From assembly GCA_040219575.1 (NCBI GenBank), contig JAVJSD010000119.1, positions 91,109-155,108 on the forward strand: DNA of 64,000 bases, written 5' to 3'. The translations under genes and the position numbers were made by a program. A model generated the notes under the pieces. The model was not told the DNA's origin. It ran no database searches and worked only from the letters and a program-made list of their open reading frames with translations. The stretch comes from JAVJSD01 sp040219575. GTDB lineage: Bacteria; Planctomycetota; Planctomycetia; Pirellulales; Pirellulaceae. Shown piece by piece: positions 27,553 through 34,770 of the stretch; position 1 is the first letter of the stretch, and each line of letters opens with the position of its first letter.

Positions 27553-28755
27553 ATGGGAATCGGACGTTTGATACGGCGGATGCTGGGCGACCAGTTCGAC
27601 GCCTCAGGTCTGCTCTCGCCCGACGAGTTGCACGCGCTGCTGGCGCGCGAGCGAATGCGCAGCGACCGCAGCGGCGCGACGTTTTCGCTGGCCGCCTTCT
27701 CGATCGAGGCGGACGACCGCCAACTCGGCGAGGACACGCTGACCCGGTTGATGCAGCGCCGGCTGCGGGCCATCGACGACGTCGGCCGCCTCGCCGACGG
27801 TCGCCTGGCGGCCGTGTTGCCGGAGACCGACGGCGACGGCGCGTGGTCGCTGGTCGATGAACTCGCCGCGCTGTACTCCCAGTACCACCGGCCTCTGGAG
27901 TGCGAAATCTACTGCTATCCTGCAAGCAGCGGCGAGGACGAAACGCCGCCGACGTCTGACGACGAGCCGACCCACGACGAGTCGATGCACGACGAGCCGA
28001 CCCACGGGGAGCCGATGCAGGGCGACGAGGCCCCTTCGCCGGGCGACTCGACCGGCGCCGGCGATCAACCGGCCGAGCGCCGCCGCCGGCGAGGATCGTC
28101 GCCTCGCGAAGCGACGTCGCAGCGTCCCTGGCGGCCGCTCGAAATCCTGTTCGTCCAACGGATGCCGTGGTGGAAGCGGACGATCGATGTCGTCGGCGCG
28201 TCGACGTTATTGGTGTTGACGTCGCCGCTGATGGCGGCGGCCGCGCTGGCGATCAAGCTGACGTCGCGCGGACCGGTGCTGTTCGCACAGGCCCGCGACG
28301 GACTCGCCGGCCGGCCGTTCATCATGTACAAGCTGCGAACGATGAGCGTCGACGCCGAGCAGCGCAAGGCGGCGCTGCGTCAGTTCAGCGAACAAGACGG
28401 CCCGGCGTTCAAAATGACGCACGATCCGCGCGTGACGCGCGTGGGACGCATCCTGCGGGCGACCAGCATCGACGAGCTGCCGCAACTATGGAACGTGCTG
28501 CGGGGCGACATGTCGCTGGTCGGCCCGCGTCCGTTGCCGGTCGAGGAATCCGCCGGCTGCGAGCCATGGCAACGCCGCCGATTGGACGTCACGCCGGGGC
28601 TGACCTGCACGTGGCAAGTCTCGGGACGGTCGCTGGTTTCGTTCGCCGACTGGGTGCGGATGGACCTCCGCTATGCGCAGCGTCGCACGTTGCCGCATGA
28701 TTTGAAGCTGCTGCTGCTGACGCCCCCCGCACTGCTGCTGCGCCGCGGCAAATAG
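27553..28755 (+). CDS. Initiating sugar-1-phosphate transferase with a fused degenerate GGDEF-like domain
   Basis: A 400-residue protein. The C-terminal 200 residues are the phosphoglycosyltransferase (bacterial sugar transferase) domain: WKRTIDVVGASTLLVLTSPL membrane re-entrant helix, GPVLFAQARDGLAGRPFIMYKLRTM, TSIDELPQLWNVLRGDMSLVGPRPLP. It loads the first sugar onto undecaprenyl phosphate. The N-terminal 120 residues look like a GGDEF fold that has lost its signature: RLRAIDDVGRLADGRLAAVLPET aligns with the usual VGRxGGDEFxxLLPxT. Between them lies an acidic spacer with repeats (DEPTHDESMHDEPTHGEPMQ). The canonical family has extra N-terminal transmembrane helices, which are absent here. 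Confidence 0.9.
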   Translation: MGIGRLIRRMLGDQFDASGLLSPDELHALLARERMRSDRSGATFSLAAFSIEADDRQLGEDTLTRLMQRRLRAIDDVGRLADGRLAAVLPETDGDGAWSLVDELAALYSQYHRPLECEIYCYPASSGEDETPPTSDDEPTHDESMHDEPTHGEPMQGDEAPSPGDSTGAGDQPAERRRRRGSSPREATSQRPWRPLEILFVQRMPWWKRTIDVVGASTLLVLTSPLMAAAALAIKLTSRGPVLFAQARDGLAGRPFIMYKLRTMSVDAEQRKAALRQFSEQDGPAFKMTHDPRVTRVGRILRATSIDELPQLWNVLRGDMSLVGPRPLPVEESAGCEPWQRRRLDVTPGLTCTWQVSGRSLVSFADWVRMDLRYAQRRTLPHDLKLLLLTPPALLLRRGK

Positions 28756-28787
28756 AAGATTGCACGCCGTCCTGAGCCCTTCCCGCG

Positions 28788-29594
28788 ATGATCGATCGAG
28801 GCAAACACAACGTCCTGGGCATTCGCATCGACGCCGTCGACTACGAGGCGGCCGTCGAGCAGATCGCCCGCGCCGCCGCCGCGCGGCATCCGATGGCGGT
28901 GTCGGCCTTGGCCGTGCACGGGCTGATGACTGGCGTGCTCGACCCGCCGCACAGCTACCGGCTGAATTCCTTCGAACTGCTCGTGCCGGACGGACAGCCG
29001 GTCCGCTGGGCGCTCAATCGTTTGCACGGCGTGCAGCTTGGCGAGCGCGTGTACGGCCCCAACCTGATGCTGGAGATCTGCCGCCGCGCCGCCGGCGACG
29101 GCCTGCCGGTGTTGTTCTACGGCGGCAGCGCCGATCTGCTCGAAGCGCTCACCGAGCGACTGCTCGAGCGGTTCCCCGGCCTGCAGATCGCGGGCGCCAT
29201 GCCGTCGCAGTTTCGTCGCCTGACGCCGGCCGAGCGCGATCGCACGGTGGCGGAGATCCGGGCGACCGAAGCGGCGATTACCTTCGTGGGCCTGGGCTGT
29301 CCGCGCCAGGAAGTGTTCGCCTACGAGTTCCGCCGCGCGCTCTCGATGCCGCTGATCGCCGTCGGCGCCGCGTTCGCGTTTCACGCGGGGCGACTGCCGC
29401 AAGCGCCGGACTACCTGCAGCGCCGAGGACTGGAGTGGTTCTACCGCTTGGTGCAGGAGCCGAACCGACTGTGGCGGCGCTACCTGCTGTTGAATCCGCT
29501 GTACCTCAGCCTGCTCTCGCTGCAACTGACCGGCCTGCGGCAATTTGATCCGCATCGGACCCTGCCGCCGGACGAAGAGATTCTGTACGGGTAG
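28788..29594 (+). CDS. WecG/TagA/CpsF-family glycosyltransferase
   Basis: A 268-residue enzyme that adds the second sugar to a lipid-linked primer (known members transfer ManNAc or ManNAcA). Motifs are IRIDAVDYEAAVEQI, NSFELLVPDGQPVRWALNRL (substrate-binding core), ERVYGPNLMLEICRRA, FYGGSADLLEALTERLLERF, ITFVGLGCPRQEVFAYEFRR and AVGAAFAFHAGRLPQAPDYL then QRRGLEWFYRL. The length is slightly above family average (about 245). It closes the exopolysaccharide module and is the step after the sugar transferase upstream. Confidence 0.93.
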   Translation: MIDRGKHNVLGIRIDAVDYEAAVEQIARAAAARHPMAVSALAVHGLMTGVLDPPHSYRLNSFELLVPDGQPVRWALNRLHGVQLGERVYGPNLMLEICRRAAGDGLPVLFYGGSADLLEALTERLLERFPGLQIAGAMPSQFRRLTPAERDRTVAEIRATEAAITFVGLGCPRQEVFAYEFRRALSMPLIAVGAAFAFHAGRLPQAPDYLQRRGLEWFYRLVQEPNRLWRRYLLLNPLYLSLLSLQLTGLRQFDPHRTLPPDEEILYG

Positions 29595-29602
29595 GCGGGA
29601 GG

Positions 29603-29646
29603 TGTAGCAAGGTAAAGGGTAAAAGGTAAAAGGTAAAAGGTAAACG
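29603..29646. repeat. GGTAAAA simple-sequence tract (family D, copy 2)
   Basis: GCAAGGTAAAGGGTAAAAGG continues as repeated GTAAAAG units, starting 8 bases after the stop of the WecG-like gene. It is the same unit as at 1720-1821. Confidence 0.8.
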
Positions 29647-29720
29647 TGCTGGAGCCGTGCGAAGTGAGACGGACGACTACGGACGTCCGGCATGGTGCTG
29701 CGTTAGGGCCTGGTGTTTGA

Positions 29721-29793
29721 GTAGCCGAACTCGTGAGAGTTCGGGGAGTTGTCACCAAGATCGCGCCTTCAGAAGTCTCACGACTTCTGCTAC
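29721..29793. repeat. Family A hairpin repeat, copy 3
   Basis: GTAGCCGAACTCGTGAGAGT then TCGGG and CAGAAGTCTCACGACTTCTG then CTAC form two local hairpins whose outer ends (GTAGC / GCTAC) also pair. It lies between convergent genes. Confidence 0.8.
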
Positions 29794-29818
29794 GTCGGGT
29801 CTTGCGTTTGACACAGCG

Positions 29819-31504
29819 TTAGAGCTGCAGCACTTGCCGCGCTTGCGACACAACTTGCCGCAGGCAGCCTTTCTCGAAGGGGCTGGTCAGCCCGGCCGAT
29901 TTCGCCAGTTCCTGGAACGGCGCTTCACCGCCGCGGCGGCAGAGTGCGACATAGTCGCGCATCGTCGCGTTTGCATCCTGTTGCGAACGAACCCAGAACT
30001 GCAACGCACAGGTGAGGGCCAGCGTGTAGTCGATGTAGTAGAACGGCGACAGGTAGATGTGCCGTTGCAACTGCCAGATGCCGCCGTCGCAGGCGTGGGG
30101 GATGCCGCCGTAATCGCGCCACGGCAGGTAGGTCCGCTCCATCTCCTGCCACATTGCATGCCGCTGTGCCGGCGACGCCGAGGGCGAGGCGTACACCAGG
30201 TGCTGGAAGTGATCGACCGCCACGCCGTACGGCAAAAAGAGCAGCGACTGCGTGAGGTGAATCCGGCGGAAGCGCTCGGCGGCGTCGCCGAAGAACTTCT
30301 CCATCTGCGGCCAGGTGAGAAACTCCAGGCCCATCGAGTGGATCTCGCAAGACTCGTACGTCGGCCACAGGTACTCGAACAACTGCTGGCCGCGGCTCTC
30401 GTAGCATTGGAAGGCGTGGCCGATCTCGTGCGTGAAGACCTCGACGTCGCCCTTGGTGCCGTTGAAGTTGGCGAAGATGTAAGGGAAACCGTACGACGGG
30501 AAGGAGGTGCAGAAGCCGCCGCCGGCTTTTCCGTCGCGATTCTTGAGATCGAGAAAGCCGCCTTCGTTCATCTGCCGGAAGAAGTCGCCCAGGCCGCCGC
30601 CCATCGCGTCGAACATCTCCTGTGCCCGGGCGAGCATCCAATCGTGATCGCCCAGGGGGGCGGGATTCCCTTGGGGATCGAACAGGAATTCGTCCCAGAA
30701 CATCAGCCGATCGACGCCGAGCGCCGCGGCCTGCGCCTTTCGCAACTCCACCGCCAGCGGCACGACGTCTTCCCGCACCGCCGCGCGAAAATTGTCGACG
30801 TCGTCGCGGTCGTAGTCGACGCGGCACATCTTCTTGTAGCCCAGGCCGATGTAGTCGTCGAAGCCCAGCTTGCCGGCCATGGCGTGGCGGAGCCGCACCT
30901 GCTGGTCGAAGACGCGGTCGAGCATATCGCGGTTGTCGGCGAACCACTGCCAGCGCATGGTCTCGGTCGTCCGCCGCACGTCGCGTCGGGGATCTTCGCG
31001 AAACTTGCCCAGTCCCGACAGATTGTACGAGTCCCCTTCGAATTCGAACTGCGCCGCCGCCAACAGCTCGGTGTATTCCGCGCCGAGCTTGGCTTCCTGC
31101 ACCATGTCGTGCTCGATGACGGGATCGTAGGTCGTGATCTCCGCCTCCCACAGCGCCAGCGCCTGCGGGCCGAAGTGCGCCTCGAACTCCGCGCGATGCG
31201 GACTTTCGACCAGCTTGCGCTTCATCCGCACGTCGAGCTCGGTGAACTTGGGCCGCAACTCGTCGGCCAGATCGCGATCGCGTTTGTACTGCTCGTTGCG
31301 CGTGTCCTGATTGAAGCGCAATTCGACCAGCGCGTCCCTCGTCTCACGGGTGCGGCGCAGCGCGTCCCACGTTCCGACCGCCTCGATCTGGGCCTCGGGC
31401 GTCGCCGCGCCTTCCAGCGCCGCTTCGCACTCGGCATGCTGTTTGGCGTACTGCGGGAAGTCCGGCGCGGGGGCGGTGATTTGATCGAAGTGAAGTTGGC
31501 TCAT
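29819..31504 (-). CDS. M3-family oligoendopeptidase (PepF/thimet-like)
   Basis: A 561-residue zinc metallopeptidase cutting oligopeptides in the cytosol. The zinc motif HEIGH is at residues 359-363 within GDVEVFTHEIGHAFQCYESR, and the distal glutamate is expected in EIHSMGLEFLTWP. Other family features are GKAGGGFCTSFPSYGFPYIF and the C-terminal YYIDYTLALTCALQFWV, which is typical of M3 oligoendopeptidases. There is no signal peptide. The gene stands alone; family C and A repeats flank it on both sides. Confidence 0.92.
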   Translation of the reverse strand: MSQLHFDQITAPAPDFPQYAKQHAECEAALEGAATPEAQIEAVGTWDALRRTRETRDALVELRFNQDTRNEQYKRDRDLADELRPKFTELDVRMKRKLVESPHRAEFEAHFGPQALALWEAEITTYDPVIEHDMVQEAKLGAEYTELLAAAQFEFEGDSYNLSGLGKFREDPRRDVRRTTETMRWQWFADNRDMLDRVFDQQVRLRHAMAGKLGFDDYIGLGYKKMCRVDYDRDDVDNFRAAVREDVVPLAVELRKAQAAALGVDRLMFWDEFLFDPQGNPAPLGDHDWMLARAQEMFDAMGGGLGDFFRQMNEGGFLDLKNRDGKAGGGFCTSFPSYGFPYIFANFNGTKGDVEVFTHEIGHAFQCYESRGQQLFEYLWPTYESCEIHSMGLEFLTWPQMEKFFGDAAERFRRIHLTQSLLFLPYGVAVDHFQHLVYASPSASPAQRHAMWQEMERTYLPWRDYGGIPHACDGGIWQLQRHIYLSPFYYIDYTLALTCALQFWVRSQQDANATMRDYVALCRRGGEAPFQELAKSAGLTSPFEKGCLRQVVSQARQVLQL

Positions 31505-31532
31505 GGTGCAAATCGTATGCGGTTAAGAAGTG

Positions 31533-31752
31533 CTTCGTTTAACGGCAAGCCGCAGGCGTCGGCGGATCGTTCGATCAGCGCTTCCGGCCGAAAGAGCTTT
31601 GTGCGAAAGCGGTCGGCGATGTCTCGCGGGAAACCACGTTGGACCTCCGACTCGAGGGACGACAAATGGTTGCGTTGAGCACGACAACACGAGAGACGGT
31701 CGCGGAATATCCCGCGTACGCCGTCTCCTGCGGCTTGCCGTTCTAAACGAAG
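31533..31752. repeat. Family C element, long version with about 150-bp interior
   Basis: The left arm from 31533 (CTTCGTTTAACGGCAAGCCG then CAGGCGTC) is complementary to the right arm ending at 31752 (CTGCGGCTTGCCGTTCTAAA then CGAAG). The inside is non-coding. The size and terminal inverted repeats give it the look of a MITE (miniature inverted-repeat transposable element). It fills most of the 309-base gap between two minus-strand genes. Confidence 0.8.
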
Positions 31753-31813
31753 TTGAATCGGCATTGGCAAGGCAGGCCTCAATAAGCGACTCCGCCAGGT
31801 TTCGTCGGCGGAA

Positions 31814-32203
31814 CTACGCCGTTTGGCTTTCGCCGGCGGGCGACGGCACGAGGGCCGGTTCTTCGCTCCACTCGAAGATCTGCTGCGATTGTGGGCCGAG
31901 CGGCGAGTGATTCGGGTCGAATCCCGAGAGTTCGAACACCTTTTGTTTGAACCACTCGTCGTACGCGCTGTCGGCCTGCTGGTACTCGCTGGCGGAGCGA
32001 TCGACGTCGTCCACCTCCGTAGCCACAATCACCATCGGCCCGACCTCGGTGTGCTGCAGGTGCCACGTCTCCCGCCGCACGCCGATGCCCTGATAAAACG
32101 ACGCCGTCTCGTCTCGGCGCGCGTCGCGCACGTCGCGAATGAAGTCCGCCAGCTGCTGCTGTTTGCCCGGCAGCAGCGGGTACGCCCGAACGATGGTCGC
32201 CAT
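31814..32203 (-). CDS. Small hypothetical protein, possibly an alpha/beta-barrel dimeric fold
   Basis: Encodes 129 residues (MATIVRAYPLLPGKQQQLADFI...). The pattern of a beta strand ending in a loop, a long helix with ARRDETASFYQGIGVRRETW, a strand GPMVIVATEVDD and a second helix YDEWFKQKVFEL resembles a ferredoxin-like dimeric barrel of the ABM/Dabb kind, and I considered DUF6176 as a relative. The C-terminal 25 residues are disordered and acidic. There is no catalytic pattern and no operon partner. The family assignment is weak. Confidence 0.55.
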   Translation of the reverse strand: MATIVRAYPLLPGKQQQLADFIRDVRDARRDETASFYQGIGVRRETWHLQHTEVGPMVIVATEVDDVDRSASEYQQADSAYDEWFKQKVFELSGFDPNHSPLGPQSQQIFEWSEEPALVPSPAGESQTA

Positions 32204-32624
32204 GACAAGTCTCCTGGGTTGAGCGGTCCGTCCGCCATCCGCGGGCTGACTCTCCGCGGCTTGGCCTCTCGCCCTCAGTCTAGCAAATGGGCGCGGCTCA
32301 CAGGCAAGCGAATTCCGTCGCCTACTTCGAATCTGAATCGGGACGTTCGCACGGGCCTGTTGGTCGTCTTTCCATCAACATGGGGGAGGTTCGCACCAAT
32401 TCGTGTGTCGCCGACAAGCACGACGCGCGATCGAGTGAATTGCGGCGCAGAATCCCGCGAAGACTCACTTGCTTGCGCTGCGTGCTTGTATGTCGTTCCA
32501 AAAGCTCGAGATTCAACCTCTACCAGGGTGGATGGCTGCTGGACGCGCGAAGGAGCGGCAAGTTACGATCGCAGGTGTCACGCACGCACAACCACGGCAA
32601 CCTCTCTTCACGGGAACCCGCCTG
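32204..32624. other. Intergenic region with one copy of a 24-base repeat (family L)
   Basis: No gene is supported. ACTCACTTGCTTGCGCTGCG then TGCT at 32463-32486 is identical to 41606-41629, and the similarity extends weakly about 40 bases upstream. Both copies stand 140-190 bases upstream of a DUF1080 gene. Confidence 0.6.
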
Positions 32625-33425
32625 ATGAAATCGCTTTCCAAACTCGCTCTGCTGGTGGTCTCGTTGTCGGTTCTCGTCGCGCCGCTTTCGGCGCTGGCCG
32701 CGGACGAGAATCCGGACGGCGAGTGGATTCAACTGTTCAACGGCAAGAACCTCGACGGCTGGACGCCCAAAATCAAAGGCTATGCCGCCGGCGAAAACTT
32801 CGGCAATACATTCCGTGTCGAAGAGGGGCTGCTGAAGGTCGGCTATGAGAAGTACGACAACTTCGACGAGCGGTTCGGCCACCTGTTTTATCAAACGCCG
32901 TACTCGCACTACCGCCTGCGGGCGGAATACCGCTTTGTCGGCGATCAGGTTCCCGGCGGTCCCGGTTGGGCCACTCGCAACAGCGGCTTGATGATTCACG
33001 GCGAGTCGCCCGAGGAGATGGAAAAGGACCAGAGCTTCCCCACGTCGATCGAGGTGCAGCTGTTGGGCGGCAACGGCAAGGACGAGCGCGCCAACGCCAA
33101 TCTCTGCACGCCGGGCACGAACGTGGTGATGGGCGACAAACTGGTCACGCGGCACTGCACCAGCTCCACCTCGAAGACCTACCACGACGATCAGTGGGTG
33201 ACGGTCGAAGTGGAGGTGCACGGCGACGGCGTGATCAAGCACATCCTGGACGGCGAGGTCGTGCTGTATTACAAGCAGCCGCAACTCGACGACCGCGACG
33301 AGCACGCCAAACAGCTGATCGAGAAGAACGGCGGCAAGCTGCTCACCGGCGGCACCATCTCGCTGCAATCAGAAAGCCATCCCATCGAGTTCCGCAAGGT
33401 CGAACTGCGGGTCCTCGACAAGTAG
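32625..33425 (+). CDS. Exported DUF1080 (3-keto-disaccharide hydrolase-like) protein, paralogue 1
   Basis: A 266-residue exported protein from ATG 32625 with the signal sequence MKSLSKLALLVVSLSVLVAP then LSALAA. The DUF1080 domain, a concanavalin-like beta jelly roll, shows the opening motif WIQLFNGKNLDGWTPK, the centre FRLRAEYRF-type strand (YRLRAEYRFVGDQVPGG), NSGLMIHGESP, SIEVQLLGG, and the closing TISLQSESHPIEFRKVELR. Members act on disaccharide derivatives or carbohydrate side chains in the envelope of Planctomycetes; the substrate here is not readable. A second member lies at 40699-41418. Confidence 0.9.
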   Translation: MKSLSKLALLVVSLSVLVAPLSALAADENPDGEWIQLFNGKNLDGWTPKIKGYAAGENFGNTFRVEEGLLKVGYEKYDNFDERFGHLFYQTPYSHYRLRAEYRFVGDQVPGGPGWATRNSGLMIHGESPEEMEKDQSFPTSIEVQLLGGNGKDERANANLCTPGTNVVMGDKLVTRHCTSSTSKTYHDDQWVTVEVEVHGDGVIKHILDGEVVLYYKQPQLDDRDEHAKQLIEKNGGKLLTGGTISLQSESHPIEFRKVELRVLDK

Positions 33426-33473
33426 CCGCTAGCTGGAGCGCGGCGGTTTTAAATCGCCGCCGCACGACTTTCC

Positions 33474-33537
33474 GTAGCGGAACGCGCCAGAGTTCCGAAG
33501 CTTTCCGGCCTCGACGAAAGCTGGCGTTCGCCGTGTA
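33474..33537. repeat. Family A hairpin repeat, copy 4
   Basis: GTAGCGGAACGCGCCAGAGT then TCCGA, followed by a diverged second arm (CGAAAGCTGGCGTTCGCCG). A small GC hairpin (GCGGCG and CGCCGC) lies just before it at about 33441-33461. Confidence 0.7.
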
Positions 33538-33651
33538 AAACTGCTCTGGAATCGGCCCGCCGGGGTGTGTTAGAACGTTGGGCGGCAAGGATTGCCGGTG
33601 ACGCTTTGTCGTCACGTCCCCGCACGTCGCCCCGCTTTCGAGGATTCAAGG

Positions 33652-34401
33652 ATGAATCGCCTCCCGCTGTCGATTCTCGGCGCTTTCGCGCTCGGCTGCT
33701 TCGCGACGACCTGCTCCGCCTCGGAGTTCGCCCGCAGTGCGAACTTCGTCGTGCTGGCGGAGGACGCCCAGTTGGCTCACGACGTGTTGACGCAGGCCGA
33801 ACGCTATCGCCGCGAGATCGCCGAGTCGTGGCTGGGCGAGTCGCTGCCGGAGGGCGTCGGCGCCGCCATGATCAACGTCCGCATCTCGGCCGACGAAGAA
33901 CAAGGGCTGACCTGGCCCACACGCCCCGACGCGGCGCGGCGCTATCACCGCGTGTGGGTGACCACCGCCTCGCGGCAAGACGCCGTCGGCCCCGTGTTGA
34001 AACACGAGCTGACGCATGTGCTGCTGGCCACCTGGATGCCCGACCAACTGCCCCCCTGGGCCGATGAGGGGGCCGCCAGTCTGTACGACGACGCCGAGCG
34101 CGCGGCGATGCGGCGCAAGACGGTCGCCTGGTTCGCGCGGTCGGGGAATTGGCCGCGTCTGGCGCACGTGCTGACCGAACAGACGATCACCGCCGACGAA
34201 CTGGCCGCCTACACGATCGCGGCGTCGCTGACGGAGTTCCTGCTCAGCCGGGCCGATCGCCCCACCTTCCTCCGCTTCGCCGCCGAGGGACGCCGGAAAG
34301 GTTGGGATCACGCGCTGCAATCGCACTACAAGATCTCCGACGTCGACGCGCTGCAACGCGCCTGGCGGCAGTGGGCGTCGTCGTCGATCGCCGCCGAGTA
34401 G
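33652..34401 (+). CDS. Exported protein with a HExxH metallopeptidase-like motif
   Basis: Encodes 249 residues from ATG 33652 with a signal sequence (LPLSILGAFALGCFATTCSA). The sequence VLKHELTHVLLATWMP carries HELTH, and PPWADEGAASLYDD supplies a Glu 20-25 residues later, together the layout of gluzincin peptidases (MA-like, as in the DUF1570/peptidase-MA group). Other conserved-looking parts are ANFVVLAEDAQLAHDVLTQA at the N-terminus and YTIAASLTEFLLSRADRPTF, matching the helix that positions the active site. It is likely active outside the cytoplasm. The substrate is unknown. Confidence 0.75.
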   Translation: MNRLPLSILGAFALGCFATTCSASEFARSANFVVLAEDAQLAHDVLTQAERYRREIAESWLGESLPEGVGAAMINVRISADEEQGLTWPTRPDAARRYHRVWVTTASRQDAVGPVLKHELTHVLLATWMPDQLPPWADEGAASLYDDAERAAMRRKTVAWFARSGNWPRLAHVLTEQTITADELAAYTIAASLTEFLLSRADRPTFLRFAAEGRRKGWDHALQSHYKISDVDALQRAWRQWASSSIAAE

Positions 34402-34446
34402 CAGCGCCCTCAGCGCGCTGCCGAGCAGCCCGCTGGGCTTGCGGTT

Positions 34447-34640
34447 GTTGAGGCCTGCATTGTCAATGCCGACGATGTAGCGAGCCGTGCGTTTAACGGC
34501 AAGCCGCAGGCGTCGGCGGATCGTTGCTGGAACGTTTCCAGCTAGTGCGGGGTCGTGCGCGCGCCGACGCCTGCGGCTCGCCGTTAAGCGAGTCGATCGC
34601 AAGGGATGCATGCCATTGAAATTACCGGCCTCGATGAATT
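34447..34640. repeat. Family C element, compact version, with outer GAGGCC arms
   Basis: The core arms GCGTTTAACGGCAAGCCGCA then GGCGTCGGCG (34489-34518) and CGCCGACGCCTGCGGCTCGC then CGTTAAGCG (34562-34590) pair almost perfectly. An outer pair, TGAGGCCTGCATTGTCAATG at the left and CATTGAAATTACCGGCCTC at the right, extends the structure. A near-identical arrangement lies at 62171-62410. Confidence 0.85.
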
Positions 34641-34770
34641 CGCCGAAGGCCGGGCGCGCGGTGAATCCCCTTGAGCGGCTGGCGTGAATCCGGGACGATG
34701 AGCCTTGCGATTCTTTCGTGCGACCGTGCAGGACGAACATTCCTCTTTCTTCACAAGGGCGCCGGATCTC

